From assembly GCA_021162845.1 (NCBI GenBank), contig JAGGXX010000019.1:1-38297 (forward strand): DNA of 38,297 nt, in the 5' to 3' direction. This DNA is from Thermoprotei archaeon (lineage in GTDB: Archaea; Thermoproteota; Thermoprotei; QMSL01; B3-G16). Both the position numbers and the translations under genes were made by a program. The notes beneath the pieces are model-generated. The model was not told the origin of the DNA, made no database searches, and worked only from the letters and a program-made list of their open reading frames with translations. This document shows, piece by piece, positions 1-6,880 of the stretch (its first letter is position 1; the number at the start of each line of letters is the position of its first letter).

Positions 1-261
1 GGTGGAGACTTCTCCTATTATGCATGTGTCTTCTGTGGCTCCGTAGATGTTTATTTCGAGGTGGGGTGTTATGAGTGGTTTTGGTTTGATGGGGATGCCG
101 GCTTTTTTGAGTTTGTGTTGGATTATTCCTCTGGCTTCCTCTTGGAGGGCGAGTAAGGTCCTCTCGATGTATGCTTTTATCTCGGATATGTCTTTTCTGA
201 GTGCTCTGAGCTCTTGTATTATTTGGTTGAATTTCTCGTCGTGTTCTTTGGGTTTTATCAT
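1..261 (-). CDS. Coiled-coil protein with PD-(D/E)XK nuclease-like core (3' end cut off by window)
   Basis: Open reading frame from an ATG at 261 running off the window edge at base 1 (87 codons, no stop). The N-terminal ~45 residues are charged and helical (LRALRKDISEIKAYIERTL), predicting a coiled coil. They are followed by a beta-rich stretch reading LEINIYG...CIIGEVST. That pattern, an acidic strand then E-V-S/T, parallels EIDIAI...LILIEVSS in the complete protein at 7994-8812, so I infer a related DUF3782-like/PD-(D/E)XK protein. It is the last gene of a minus-strand run (2696 to 1) and starts 49 bases after the ATPase stop. The C-terminal half lies outside the window, so the nuclease assignment is tentative. 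Confidence 0.6.
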   Translation of the reverse strand, partial: MIKPKEHDEKFNQIIQELRALRKDISEIKAYIERTLLALQEEARGIIQHKLKKAGIPIKPKPLITPHLEINIYGATEDTCIIGEVST

Positions 262-310
262 TATCTGATTGGACTTTCTATCATGTTCGTTTGGTGTTTT
301 AGGTTGGTGG

Positions 311-1441
311 TTATCGTTGGCTGGTTAGTTGTAGTAGTATTTGTTGTGGTGTTATGTCTGTGGTTTTTCTGGTGGTCATGGTTTTGAGTATGTGGTAGTG
401 GATTGGGGTTTGGAAGGCTATTCTTTTTCCTATCCATTCTGTGTTGGTGGGTGGTTGGCTTATTTTTCTGTATCTGGCGTCGATGTATATGGTTATGTTG
501 TTTTGGATTAGTGTGTCCCAGATGGGGTGGGTGTCTAGGTCGTCTATGTTGTCTAGGAGGGGTGCTAGTTCTGTTAGTGTTTGGGTTGGGTTTTCTCTTT
601 TTTCTCTTGTGTATTTTCTCAGGAGTTGTTTGTGTGTTGCTATTTGTTCTTCTATGTATGGTTTGAGGTTCCATTGGTGTAGGTGGATTTTGTATATTTC
701 TCTTGGGTTTCCTCCGGTTATTTTCCATGCTGTTTGGGTGTCTATTGGGGATTTGAGGGCTTTTAGTATGGGGGGTATGTGTGTTTTTTGGAGGTTCCAT
801 AGTAGGTGGATTGTCATGTTTTTTCCGAGTTGTTTGGAGAAGTGTTCTATTGCTGTTTGTTCGCTTGTTAGGAGTATTGTGTGTATTTCTGTGTTGTATT
901 CCCAGGCTATGTCGTATATTTTCTTGCTTAGGCCTGCTATTAGGTCTCTGATTGGGATTTTGTATTTTTCGAGGCTTCTGGTGACTTCGTCGAATGTTAT
1001 GATGATTTTCTTTTCTTTGATGTGTAGTCTGTCGTGTAGTGCTCTGATGAGTGTGTATAGGTGTAGGAGTGTTTTTAGGTGGTCTTTTAGGATGGTTCTG
1101 GTGGTCTCTTTGATGGTCTTGGATGTGGGGCTTGGTGTTGGTGTGCAGGCTTTGTCTATTTCTTCTTCGCTTAGGTTTATGTAGAGTGTTAGTGTTCTTT
1201 CTTTTAGTTCTCTGATTTTGTTTGTTGCCTGTGTGAGTGCTTTGAATAGTTCGGTTTTGCCGCATCCCCATGGTCCTGTGATTACGTGTATTAGTGAGTT
1301 TGTGGGGTGTGTTGGTTGGTTTAGCTTTATGATGTTTGATAGTATTTTCTCGGTTTCTTGTTCTCTGTTTACGAATTTTATCCCTAGGTCGGGTACTGTG
1401 TAGTCGTGTAGGGCTTGTATGATTTGGTTGAGGGTTGGCAT
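311..1441 (-). CDS. Archaeal P-loop ATPase (ATPase_2-like)
   Basis: A 376-residue protein. Residues 21-30 carry FVNREQE, like the F-x-[DN]-R-E-x-E entry motif of archaeal ATPases of the PF01637 type. Walker A is GPWGCGKT at 56-63 and Walker B is IIITFDEV at 145-152 with D151/E152. A sensor-like LLTSEQ follows, then an all-helical/winged-helix-like C-terminal half. In archaea these STAND/AAA-like ATPases are often single accessory genes of unknown role and some accompany defence or mobile loci. It sits 21 bases after the MntA-HepT fusion and 49 before the nuclease-like gene, so co-transcription is likely. The coding strand is very rich in A and C, matching the compositional bias of the first 2.3 kb. 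ATPase activity is well supported; its partner and role are unknown. Confidence 0.8.
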   Translation of the reverse strand: MPTLNQIIQALHDYTVPDLGIKFVNREQETEKILSNIIKLNQPTHPTNSLIHVITGPWGCGKTELFKALTQATNKIRELKERTLTLYINLSEEEIDKACTPTPSPTSKTIKETTRTILKDHLKTLLHLYTLIRALHDRLHIKEKKIIITFDEVTRSLEKYKIPIRDLIAGLSKKIYDIAWEYNTEIHTILLTSEQTAIEHFSKQLGKNMTIHLLWNLQKTHIPPILKALKSPIDTQTAWKITGGNPREIYKIHLHQWNLKPYIEEQIATHKQLLRKYTREKRENPTQTLTELAPLLDNIDDLDTHPIWDTLIQNNITIYIDARYRKISQPPTNTEWIGKRIAFQTPIHYHILKTMTTRKTTDITPQQILLQLTSQR

Positions 1442-1462
1442 TGTGGTTCTGGTGGGTGGGGG

Positions 1463-2314
1463 TTATTGTGGGTGGTCTTTTTCTTGGTTAGGCTTGGTTT
1501 TTAGGTGTTTTCTGAGGTATTTCTTTACTTCGTTGGATACCTGTGGCCATAGTTCTATGAGGTTTTTTGCTTCTTTGATTAGCTGGTCGTAATTGAGTCC
1601 TTGGTATCTGTGTACTAGTTTGTGGCGTAGTTCTGCGAGTTTTAGTAGTTTTGTTCCTGTTTTTTGGGATATTAGGTTGTTGTTTATGGAGATTTGTATG
1701 TAGTCTCTGTAGTACTCGGCTATGCCTAGGTTTAGGCCTGATATTATGTGTCTGAGTAGGTCTATGGTTCCTTCTATGGCTGTGTGTAGTGCTCTTTCGA
1801 GGGCTCTTCTGAGGGTTTCGTCTTTTATTATTTGATTGGGGGTTTTCTCTTTTGTTATTTTGTTTAGGAATCTTATGTCGGATTCTACTTGGGTTATTAT
1901 TGAGGTGATTACGTTTTCGTCTATTGGGTTCTCGCTTTTCAGCCAGTTGTAGAATTGTGTTTTTTGGTGTTGGAGTACTTCGATTGTGTCGGGTTTTATT
2001 GTTTTTGCGATGGGGTTGGGGTTGCCTAGGATTGTTATGCCTTTTTTGAGTATTTTGATTTTGAGTGTGGGGGGTGCGTTTTCTAGGTCTATTATTGAGA
2101 TTTTGTCTTCGGGGATTTTCAGGGTTTTGGCTAGGTTGTATCTGAGTTCTGATGTGGCTTGGGGGTCTTTGGTGATGATGGCTAGGTCTATGTCGCTTAT
2201 GGGCATGGCTTTATCTTCTGCGTAGCTTCCGAAGAGGATTAGGAGTTCTACTCCGCTGGTTTCTTGGGTGAGCTTTTTTAGTAGTTCTATTAGTTCGGTG
2301 CGTGTGGGCCTCAT
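1463..2314 (-). CDS. MntA-HepT fusion: nucleotidyltransferase antitoxin joined to HEPN toxin
   Basis: A 283-residue protein. The N-terminal ~100 residues form a minimal nucleotidyltransferase: FGSYAEDKAMPISDIDLAI shows the exact GS-x10-D-x-D signature of MntA antitoxins. The C-terminal ~150 residues are a DUF86/HepT-type HEPN domain with RHKLVHRY, matching R-x4-H-x-Y. In characterised two-gene MntA-HepT systems HepT is an RNase and MntA adds AMP to the Tyr of that motif to silence it. Here both are one chain, so neutralisation would be in cis. Both active sites look intact. It starts 4 bases after the upstream small gene and is followed by an ATPase gene. A second fusion of the same order lies at 4648-5559. 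Confidence 0.85.
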   Translation of the reverse strand: MRPTRTELIELLKKLTQETSGVELLILFGSYAEDKAMPISDIDLAIITKDPQATSELRYNLAKTLKIPEDKISIIDLENAPPTLKIKILKKGITILGNPNPIAKTIKPDTIEVLQHQKTQFYNWLKSENPIDENVITSIITQVESDIRFLNKITKEKTPNQIIKDETLRRALERALHTAIEGTIDLLRHIISGLNLGIAEYYRDYIQISINNNLISQKTGTKLLKLAELRHKLVHRYQGLNYDQLIKEAKNLIELWPQVSNEVKKYLRKHLKTKPNQEKDHPQ

Positions 2315-2318
2315 TTCT

Positions 2319-2696
2319 TCATGGGAACCTGTATATGGGTGATGTGTTTAGGTATGACATTCCTAGGTAGAAGATGTAGTCCATGTCTTTTAGCCATCTC
2401 TTGGCTTTTCTATACCCGAAGGCGAGGGCTTGTTCTACTCTTTTCTTGGCTATTTCTAGGCCGATCATATATGCCTTAATTTTGAGGGTGAGCTTGTGGC
2501 TTATTTTGTCGAATATTTTGAGGAGGAGTTCTCTTAGGGTTTGGCTTTTTACGCGGGTTATGGTTTTTGAGGCTATCCAGAGTAATGCCCTCTCGGCGGG
2601 GTGGAGCTTGAAGTATTTGCCGGTGCGCCAGGCTAGTTTGAGTGCGGTGCGGATGGTTTCCTGTGTTATGGTTATCGGTGGTTGCACTTGCTCCAT
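2319..2696 (-). CDS. Small basic helical protein, unknown
   Basis: A 125-residue protein starting at an ATG preceded by GGCGGGG, with an A/T-rich TATA-like stretch (TAAATAAAAT) about 25-35 bases upstream. It is predicted nearly all alpha-helical and is rich in Lys/Arg (KISHKLTLKIKAY, YRKAKRWLKDM), with an aromatic C-terminus. I recognise no family. It is the first gene of the run leading into the MntA-HepT fusion, with only a 4-base gap, so translation is probably coupled. A role in nucleic-acid binding or in regulating the downstream toxin-antitoxin fusion is a guess from charge and position only. Confidence 0.6.
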   Translation of the reverse strand: MEQVQPPITITQETIRTALKLAWRTGKYFKLHPAERALLWIASKTITRVKSQTLRELLLKIFDKISHKLTLKIKAYMIGLEIAKKRVEQALAFGYRKAKRWLKDMDYIFYLGMSYLNTSPIYRFP

Positions 2697-2912
2697 CCCC
2701 GCCGAGGATGATCTTTCCGTATTTTATTTACTAATTTTTTGGAGGGTTTTTAAGTTTTGGGGCTTGTCGTGTCTCTCTTGTCTTGGTTCTGCTTTTCCTG
2801 GTCTAGTTTGGTATCTTGATGGGTTTCCTTTACGGTTATGATGGTGGCTTTGTATTGGGCGATGTGTTAGATGCTGTGCCCATTAGGACGTGATATTTGG
2901 TGTGTATGGCGT

Positions 2913-3506
2913 TTATGGCGTGGCGTTATCTAGGCTTTTAAGTGCTGCTATTATGTTCCCTAGGGTCTCCTCTAGCTTGCTTATGCTCGTAGTTCTTATC
3001 AGATCCTGTATTCTGAGCCCTTGTTCTCTTAGTGTTCGCCTGATCGCGTTCTTTTCTGGTGGTATATTCGTGTTGAGCGCTTGTCCTATTAGTGTGGCTA
3101 TGTTGGCCTCTATTTTGGGTATTTGCCGATTTCCCATGATGGCTATATGGAGCTTCGCTGTCTTGGGTCCTCGTGTGACTTGTAGTTGTAGCAAGTTTTC
3201 GCTTTGTGCGAGTATCTTTACCTCGGAGAAGTACTCTTTTAGGACCTCGTGGATGTCCCGGCTTTCGATGTGCTCTCGGTCTATTATTATGATCGTGTCC
3301 TTTGCGAATCTGCCTATTAGCTCGGCTGCCGTCTCTATGGCCCTCCTCAAGCCTAATGCGGGGGCTTTTTGGGGTGCGAGTATCGTCTTGTGATTGTCTA
3401 ATTTCTCTGCTATGGGGGCCACTATGCGTTCCTTGTCGTATTTGCCGTTTCCGAATATTATGAAGCCAGCTACATCCCCTGCTACTTGGGCCATTACGAG
3501 CTTCAT
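2913..3506 (-). CDS. Partner protein of OLD-like ATPase, possibly TOPRIM-like
   Basis: A 197-residue protein whose ATG overlaps the stop of the ATPase gene by four bases, implying translational coupling. The N-terminal half has alternating strands and helices. A hydrophobic strand ends in TIIIIDREHI (D76, E78), resembling the acidic strand of TOPRIM or Rossmann-like nucleases, and GFIIFGNGKYDKERIV near residue 15-29 could be the first strand-helix. A standard TOPRIM E...DxD set is not clearly complete, so the fold call is weak. OLD-family ATPases usually act with a TOPRIM nuclease, in the same chain or next door; that precedent and the overlap motivate the suggestion. Otherwise unrecognised. 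Confidence 0.55.
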   Translation of the reverse strand: MKLVMAQVAGDVAGFIIFGNGKYDKERIVAPIAEKLDNHKTILAPQKAPALGLRRAIETAAELIGRFAKDTIIIIDREHIESRDIHEVLKEYFSEVKILAQSENLLQLQVTRGPKTAKLHIAIMGNRQIPKIEANIATLIGQALNTNIPPEKNAIRRTLREQGLRIQDLIRTTSISKLEETLGNIIAALKSLDNATP

Positions 3507-4483
3507 AACAGGTCGGTTATTTTTCTGAGGTCTATGTTCTTGTTAAGCATATCCTCTACTTGGTCGAGCGTAAGTGTTTTGGCCTTTACTTCATCATCGG
3601 GTGTTTTCTGAAGCGCTATGATTTTCGTGTCTTTCGGCTGTACTGCGACTATGCGGTCGAGGACGTCTATGCTGTGAGTTGCTACTACTATTTGCCAGGG
3701 CTTGTTGGCCAGCCATCTTATGAGGGCCTCGATTAGGCCTGGATGGGCGGAGGCTTCGATGTCGTCCCATAGTACTAGCTTCGGTTTGCGGGATTCAAGC
3801 CATAAAGCCGTAGTGAGGACTCTCTCGATTCCGTCACCTACATCGGCTATCTTCACGTATAGAACCTTGCCGCCCGGCAGTTCCTTGCGGAGCCGTATGT
3901 CCTCCCTCTCGATTAAGGCTTCGGTGAACTTATCGTTAACTGTCGGGTTTACCAGTTCCTTGATGGTGGTTGTGTTTGCCCCGCTCTTGACTACCTTGCT
4001 CCACTCACGCTCTGAGGTTAGATTACGTTGCAATTCCCTCATTATCCGGGTGTCATTGGGTATGAATAGTATGAGGTCTGGGAGGCTTTCCTCATCTACT
4101 TTCATGGCTCTTGAGAGGGCTTGGAGGTATTGTTCGGAGGGGACCTTCTCTCCACCTATGGTGATGTCGATCGCGCCGTATGCTGTTAGCTCTAAGTGCA
4201 CTTCGCGCTGGTATAGTTTGTAGTTGATAGTGGCCTTACCGCTATAGCCGTATACTAGGGAGGACTTACCGCCATGTAGGCTCGCTACTAAGTCTATCCT
4301 AGTCTCATTTAAGGTTGGGATGATAGCTGTGGGAGGTAGGAGGGAGAGGGCTTCTAGGATTGCTGTTTTGCCGCTGTTGTTCCTGCCTATGAGTACTGTG
4401 AACTTGGATAGGTTTATTGGTTGGCTTATCCTTATGCCTCGGAATTCCCTTAGGGCTAGCTGGTTAATGAGTAGTTGGCTCAT
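3503..4483 (-). CDS. OLD/SMC-like ABC-class ATPase (AAA_15/AAA_21 type)
   Basis: A 326-residue protein starting ATG AGC CAA. The N-terminus FRGI..., with Walker A GRNNSGKT at 33-40, is typical of RecF/OLD-type ATPases. The middle region (45-200) is the usual variable insert. DVGDGIERVLTTAL near 214-227 stands where the ABC signature lies. Walker B is KLVLWDDIEASAHPG at 235-249, with D241 where the catalytic Glu is normally found, and the switch His is in VATHS (H270). It lacks a long coiled coil and has no C-terminal TOPRIM, so the nuclease may be the downstream overlapping protein. Such pairs occur in overcoming-lysogenisation-defect and Gabija-like defence contexts; the defence role here is inferred. 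Confidence 0.8.
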   Translation of the reverse strand: MSQLLINQLALREFRGIRISQPINLSKFTVLIGRNNSGKTAILEALSLLPPTAIIPTLNETRIDLVASLHGGKSSLVYGYSGKATINYKLYQREVHLELTAYGAIDITIGGEKVPSEQYLQALSRAMKVDEESLPDLILFIPNDTRIMRELQRNLTSEREWSKVVKSGANTTTIKELVNPTVNDKFTEALIEREDIRLRKELPGGKVLYVKIADVGDGIERVLTTALWLESRKPKLVLWDDIEASAHPGLIEALIRWLANKPWQIVVATHSIDVLDRIVAVQPKDTKIIALQKTPDDEVKAKTLTLDQVEDMLNKNIDLRKITDLL

Positions 4484-4647
4484 CTTCAGTCCTCGTATAC
4501 TATAGGCTTCCGGCTTTCGTTTATTCTTGATGGTCTTCGAGATGGTTTCCTAAGGCTTAATCGTGCATTATGTGGCCTTATCCTATGCCTGGATATAAGG
4601 CGTTAACGTGGGGATGATCTTGGCCGCTAATAGAGACGGATCTTGAC

Positions 4648-5559
4648 CTATAGCTCTTCTTGATCGATGTTTCGCATATGCGGGGGGAAAGTATGCTTAG
4701 CTGTTCGCCTCCCGCATGTGTCCCTCACTGCCGTTTCTCTTCTGAGGAATTCGACTAGGTGCTTTTCGAAGCTCTTGGCCAGTCTGGTTAACCTCTCGGC
4801 CTCCTTGTATAACTGTTCGTAGTCTATGTCCAGGTATCTGTGGATGATTATGTTCCTCAGCCTTATGCGGTCAGCTAGTTCTTTGGCAAGGCGTTGGGGG
4901 ATCACGTTGTGTTTGGAGCATTCGTGGATGAAGTCCCTTGAGGAGTACGCTGGGCCCCATCCTTTGGCCGATGCTATATGCCTGCATACATCGATTATGG
5001 CCTCTACCACGAGCTGGTAGCATCCCTCGAGCAGTCTCTTGAGTATGGGGGAGGACTTAACTTCCTCTATGCCCTTGGAGAGTACGTAGTCGTTGAGGAA
5101 GTCGAGCTCTGATCTTATGAAGTCCATTCTCCTCTTGATTACGGTTAGGTCTATTGACGTGGGGTCGTGTGCCGCTAGCCATTCCCTGATCGATAGGTTT
5201 AGGTATTCCTCGTGTTCGGGATACGATCTGCTCACTTCGGCCATGAGCCCTTTGAGGTAGCCTTTACCCACGATCGTTATGCCCTCGGAGATTATCCTCC
5301 TCTTGAGCTCTAGGTCGGCCCTGTCGATGTCTATGATGTCGAGTTTGTCCTCGTTAATGCCTAGGGCATCGGAAAGCTCTTCGATGAACCTGCACAGTAT
5401 TCTGTACTTCTCGTCCCCTTCAACCTTAACGGCTATGTCTATGTCATGGCGGCTATAGCCCTTGGATGCTATTGAGCCTATTAAGGCTGCGAACCTTATC
5501 TTCGGGAACCTGTTTACGACGTCTTTGAGTTCCTCGAGGACGCTGCTATCGAGCCTCAT
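4648..5559 (-). CDS. Second MntA-HepT fusion protein
   Basis: A 303-residue protein. The nucleotidyltransferase domain carries IGSIASKGYSRHDIDIAV (GS-x9-D-x-D) at about 27-44. The C-terminal HEPN domain carries LRNIIIHRY, matching R-x4-H-x-Y, followed by DIDYEQLY, the usual HepT continuation. It is homologous over its length to the fusion at 1463-2314 but clearly diverged, so these are not recent duplicates. The C-terminal ~30 residues (after FLRRE) are polar and unmatched in the other copy. It is monocistronic and divergent from the wHTH-nucleotidyltransferase gene, with a 56-base gap holding one TATA-like box that could serve both. Toxin RNase plus self-AMPylation is inferred from characterised MntA-HepT pairs. 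Confidence 0.83.
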   Translation of the reverse strand: MRLDSSVLEELKDVVNRFPKIRFAALIGSIASKGYSRHDIDIAVKVEGDEKYRILCRFIEELSDALGINEDKLDIIDIDRADLELKRRIISEGITIVGKGYLKGLMAEVSRSYPEHEEYLNLSIREWLAAHDPTSIDLTVIKRRMDFIRSELDFLNDYVLSKGIEEVKSSPILKRLLEGCYQLVVEAIIDVCRHIASAKGWGPAYSSRDFIHECSKHNVIPQRLAKELADRIRLRNIIIHRYLDIDYEQLYKEAERLTRLAKSFEKHLVEFLRRETAVRDTCGRRTAKHTFPPHMRNIDQEEL

Positions 5560-5581
5560 CGTTTGGGGGATGTCTCATCCT

Positions 5582-5591
5582 GCTTATATAC
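5582..5591. promoter_or_regulatory. Shared bidirectional TATA-like box
   Basis: GCTTATATAC lies between divergent starts at 5559 (minus) and 5616 (plus). Read on either strand it gives a plausible archaeal TATA box (TTATATA / TATATAA), about 25 to 30 bases from each start. The plus start chosen at 5616 follows GGGAGGTC. The whole intergenic space is 56 bases, leaving no room for two separated promoters. Confidence 0.5.
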
Positions 5592-5615
5592 TTGGTCCCT
5601 ATACGGGAGGTCATC

Positions 5616-6410
5616 ATGGGCGACTGGTCGGGCTTTTTCCTACGCGATGGGGTTTTAATAAGTTATCTGCATATGATAAGCTGTATGCTTGCGAGGTGGC
5701 TCGGCGAGAGGTACCTGAAGTTATTGGATGCTTTCCATTATAGGGTCTTTTCCCTTAGTGATGCCTGTAGGGTTCTGAATGAGGGTAGGGCTAGGGTCAG
5801 GGTTGTCCTCTCGGAGTTGTGTAGGCGCGGGTGGGCTTATAGGCTGAAGAGGGGATGGTACGTGGTGTTCAGCCCTTATGTCATGCTGATCAGGGGTGGC
5901 TGGGAGGGGCGTGTTAGGCAACGCGTGTATTTGCCCTTGATATTGTCCGTGTCCACGAGGCTCATCGAGTGGCTGGATGGGGGGTTGGTCTCGGTAGCTA
6001 TCTTCGGTTCCGTGGCCAGGGGTGAGGCGAGGCCTAATAGTGATCTGGACGTGTTAGTTGTGGCTGAGGGTATGCCTGAGGAATATTCCAGGAGGGTTGA
6101 TATAGCTGTGAGTGCGCTCGATCCCCTTAAGGATCTCAAGATCTGGCTGTGGGAGAACGCGGGAATATATTGTAATGTGGAGCTGTTGATGCTTGCCGTC
6201 GAGGAGGCTAGGAGGTTTCAGCCGGTATACCTCGATATGGTCCATAGCTCGATAATAGTGTACGATAGGGGTGGTTTCCTGAGGGGTGTGTTGGAGAGGC
6301 TGGCTGAGAGGCTTAGGGAGCTGGGGGCTGAGCGCATTGAGCTTCCGGGGGGTAGATGGTTTTGGAGGCTTAAGCCTGAGGTCGAGAGGGGTGAGGTGAT
6401 TGAGATTTGA
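5616..6410 (+). CDS. Winged-helix plus nucleotidyltransferase (MNT) fusion
   Basis: About 264 residues from the ATG at 5616. An in-frame TTG at 5592 lies inside the TATA region, so I prefer the ATG, which follows GGGAGGTC. The first ~95 residues look like a winged helix (FSLSDACRVLNEGRARVRVV... then RGWYVV). The middle is an MNT nucleotidyltransferase: FGSVARGEARPNSDLDVLVV gives GS-x10-D-x-D. The last ~60 residues are helical. The HEPN gene follows after two bases, so they form a classic MNT/HEPN pair. The N-terminal DNA-binding domain suggests the antitoxin-like subunit autoregulates the divergent promoter (inference). Confidence 0.8.
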   Translation: MGDWSGFFLRDGVLISYLHMISCMLARWLGERYLKLLDAFHYRVFSLSDACRVLNEGRARVRVVLSELCRRGWAYRLKRGWYVVFSPYVMLIRGGWEGRVRQRVYLPLILSVSTRLIEWLDGGLVSVAIFGSVARGEARPNSDLDVLVVAEGMPEEYSRRVDIAVSALDPLKDLKIWLWENAGIYCNVELLMLAVEEARRFQPVYLDMVHSSIIVYDRGGFLRGVLERLAERLRELGAERIELPGGRWFWRLKPEVERGEVIEI

Positions 6411-6412
6411 GG

Positions 6413-6841
6413 ATGGATGCCCTGGCGAGGGATTATCTTGAGAGGGCGAGGAATCGGGTGATAGATGCCTCGTCCGCGTTGGCTAGGGGGGCGTTTCCTG
6501 AGGTCGTCAGGTATTCCCAGGAGTGCGTTGAGTTATCCTTGAAGGCCGCGCTTAGGGTGGTGGGGATAGAGTATCCGAGGGTTCATGATGTGGGTGACGT
6601 ATTGGAGGCTAATGCGGACAGGTTCCCTGAATGGTTTAGGGATCATATCCCTAGGCTGAGGAGGATTTCAGCCGAGCTGGCCCAGAAGAGGGGGCCGAGC
6701 CTTTATGGTATTGAGAGGTTGGGTAAGCCCCCGAGCGAGATATTCGGTGAGGGGGATGCTAGGGAGGCTCTTGAGAAGGCGAGGTTCGTTTATGAGCTAT
6801 GTCGTAAGTTCTTCGAGTACTTTTATAGCCGTGTCGCGTAG
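6413..6841 (+). CDS. HEPN-domain protein (PF05168 type)
   Basis: About 142 residues from ATG at 6413, two bases after the upstream stop; a TTG at 6407 would overlap that stop, but GAGGTGAT fits the ATG better. It has HEPN-type helices: YLERARNRVIDASSALARG, then YSQECVELSLKAALRVVGI and a YPRVHDVGDVL segment, as in classic HEPN proteins paired with nucleotidyltransferases. I do not see the R-x4-6-H RNase motif of HepT toxins, so this may be a nucleotide-binding or structural partner and not a toxin. It is translationally linked to the wHTH-MNT gene. Confidence 0.78.
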   Translation: MDALARDYLERARNRVIDASSALARGAFPEVVRYSQECVELSLKAALRVVGIEYPRVHDVGDVLEANADRFPEWFRDHIPRLRRISAELAQKRGPSLYGIERLGKPPSEIFGEGDAREALEKARFVYELCRKFFEYFYSRVA

Positions 6842-6880
6842 GGGACGGCGTCCGTGATATTGTAGAGGTTCTTCTGTGCC

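Noticed and set aside
441-1184. Long plus-strand open frame rich in Phe/Leu/Val/Ser
   Set aside because: Antisense shadow of the ATPase gene. Hydrophobic composition follows from the G+T-rich strand; no start signals or family resemblance.
261-1271. 336-codon open frame overlapping the ATPase gene on the same strand
   Set aside because: Its product is a low-complexity His/Asn/Thr/Pro/Lys-rich string caused by the A/C bias of the coding strand. The alternative frame (311-1441) has Walker A and B motifs.
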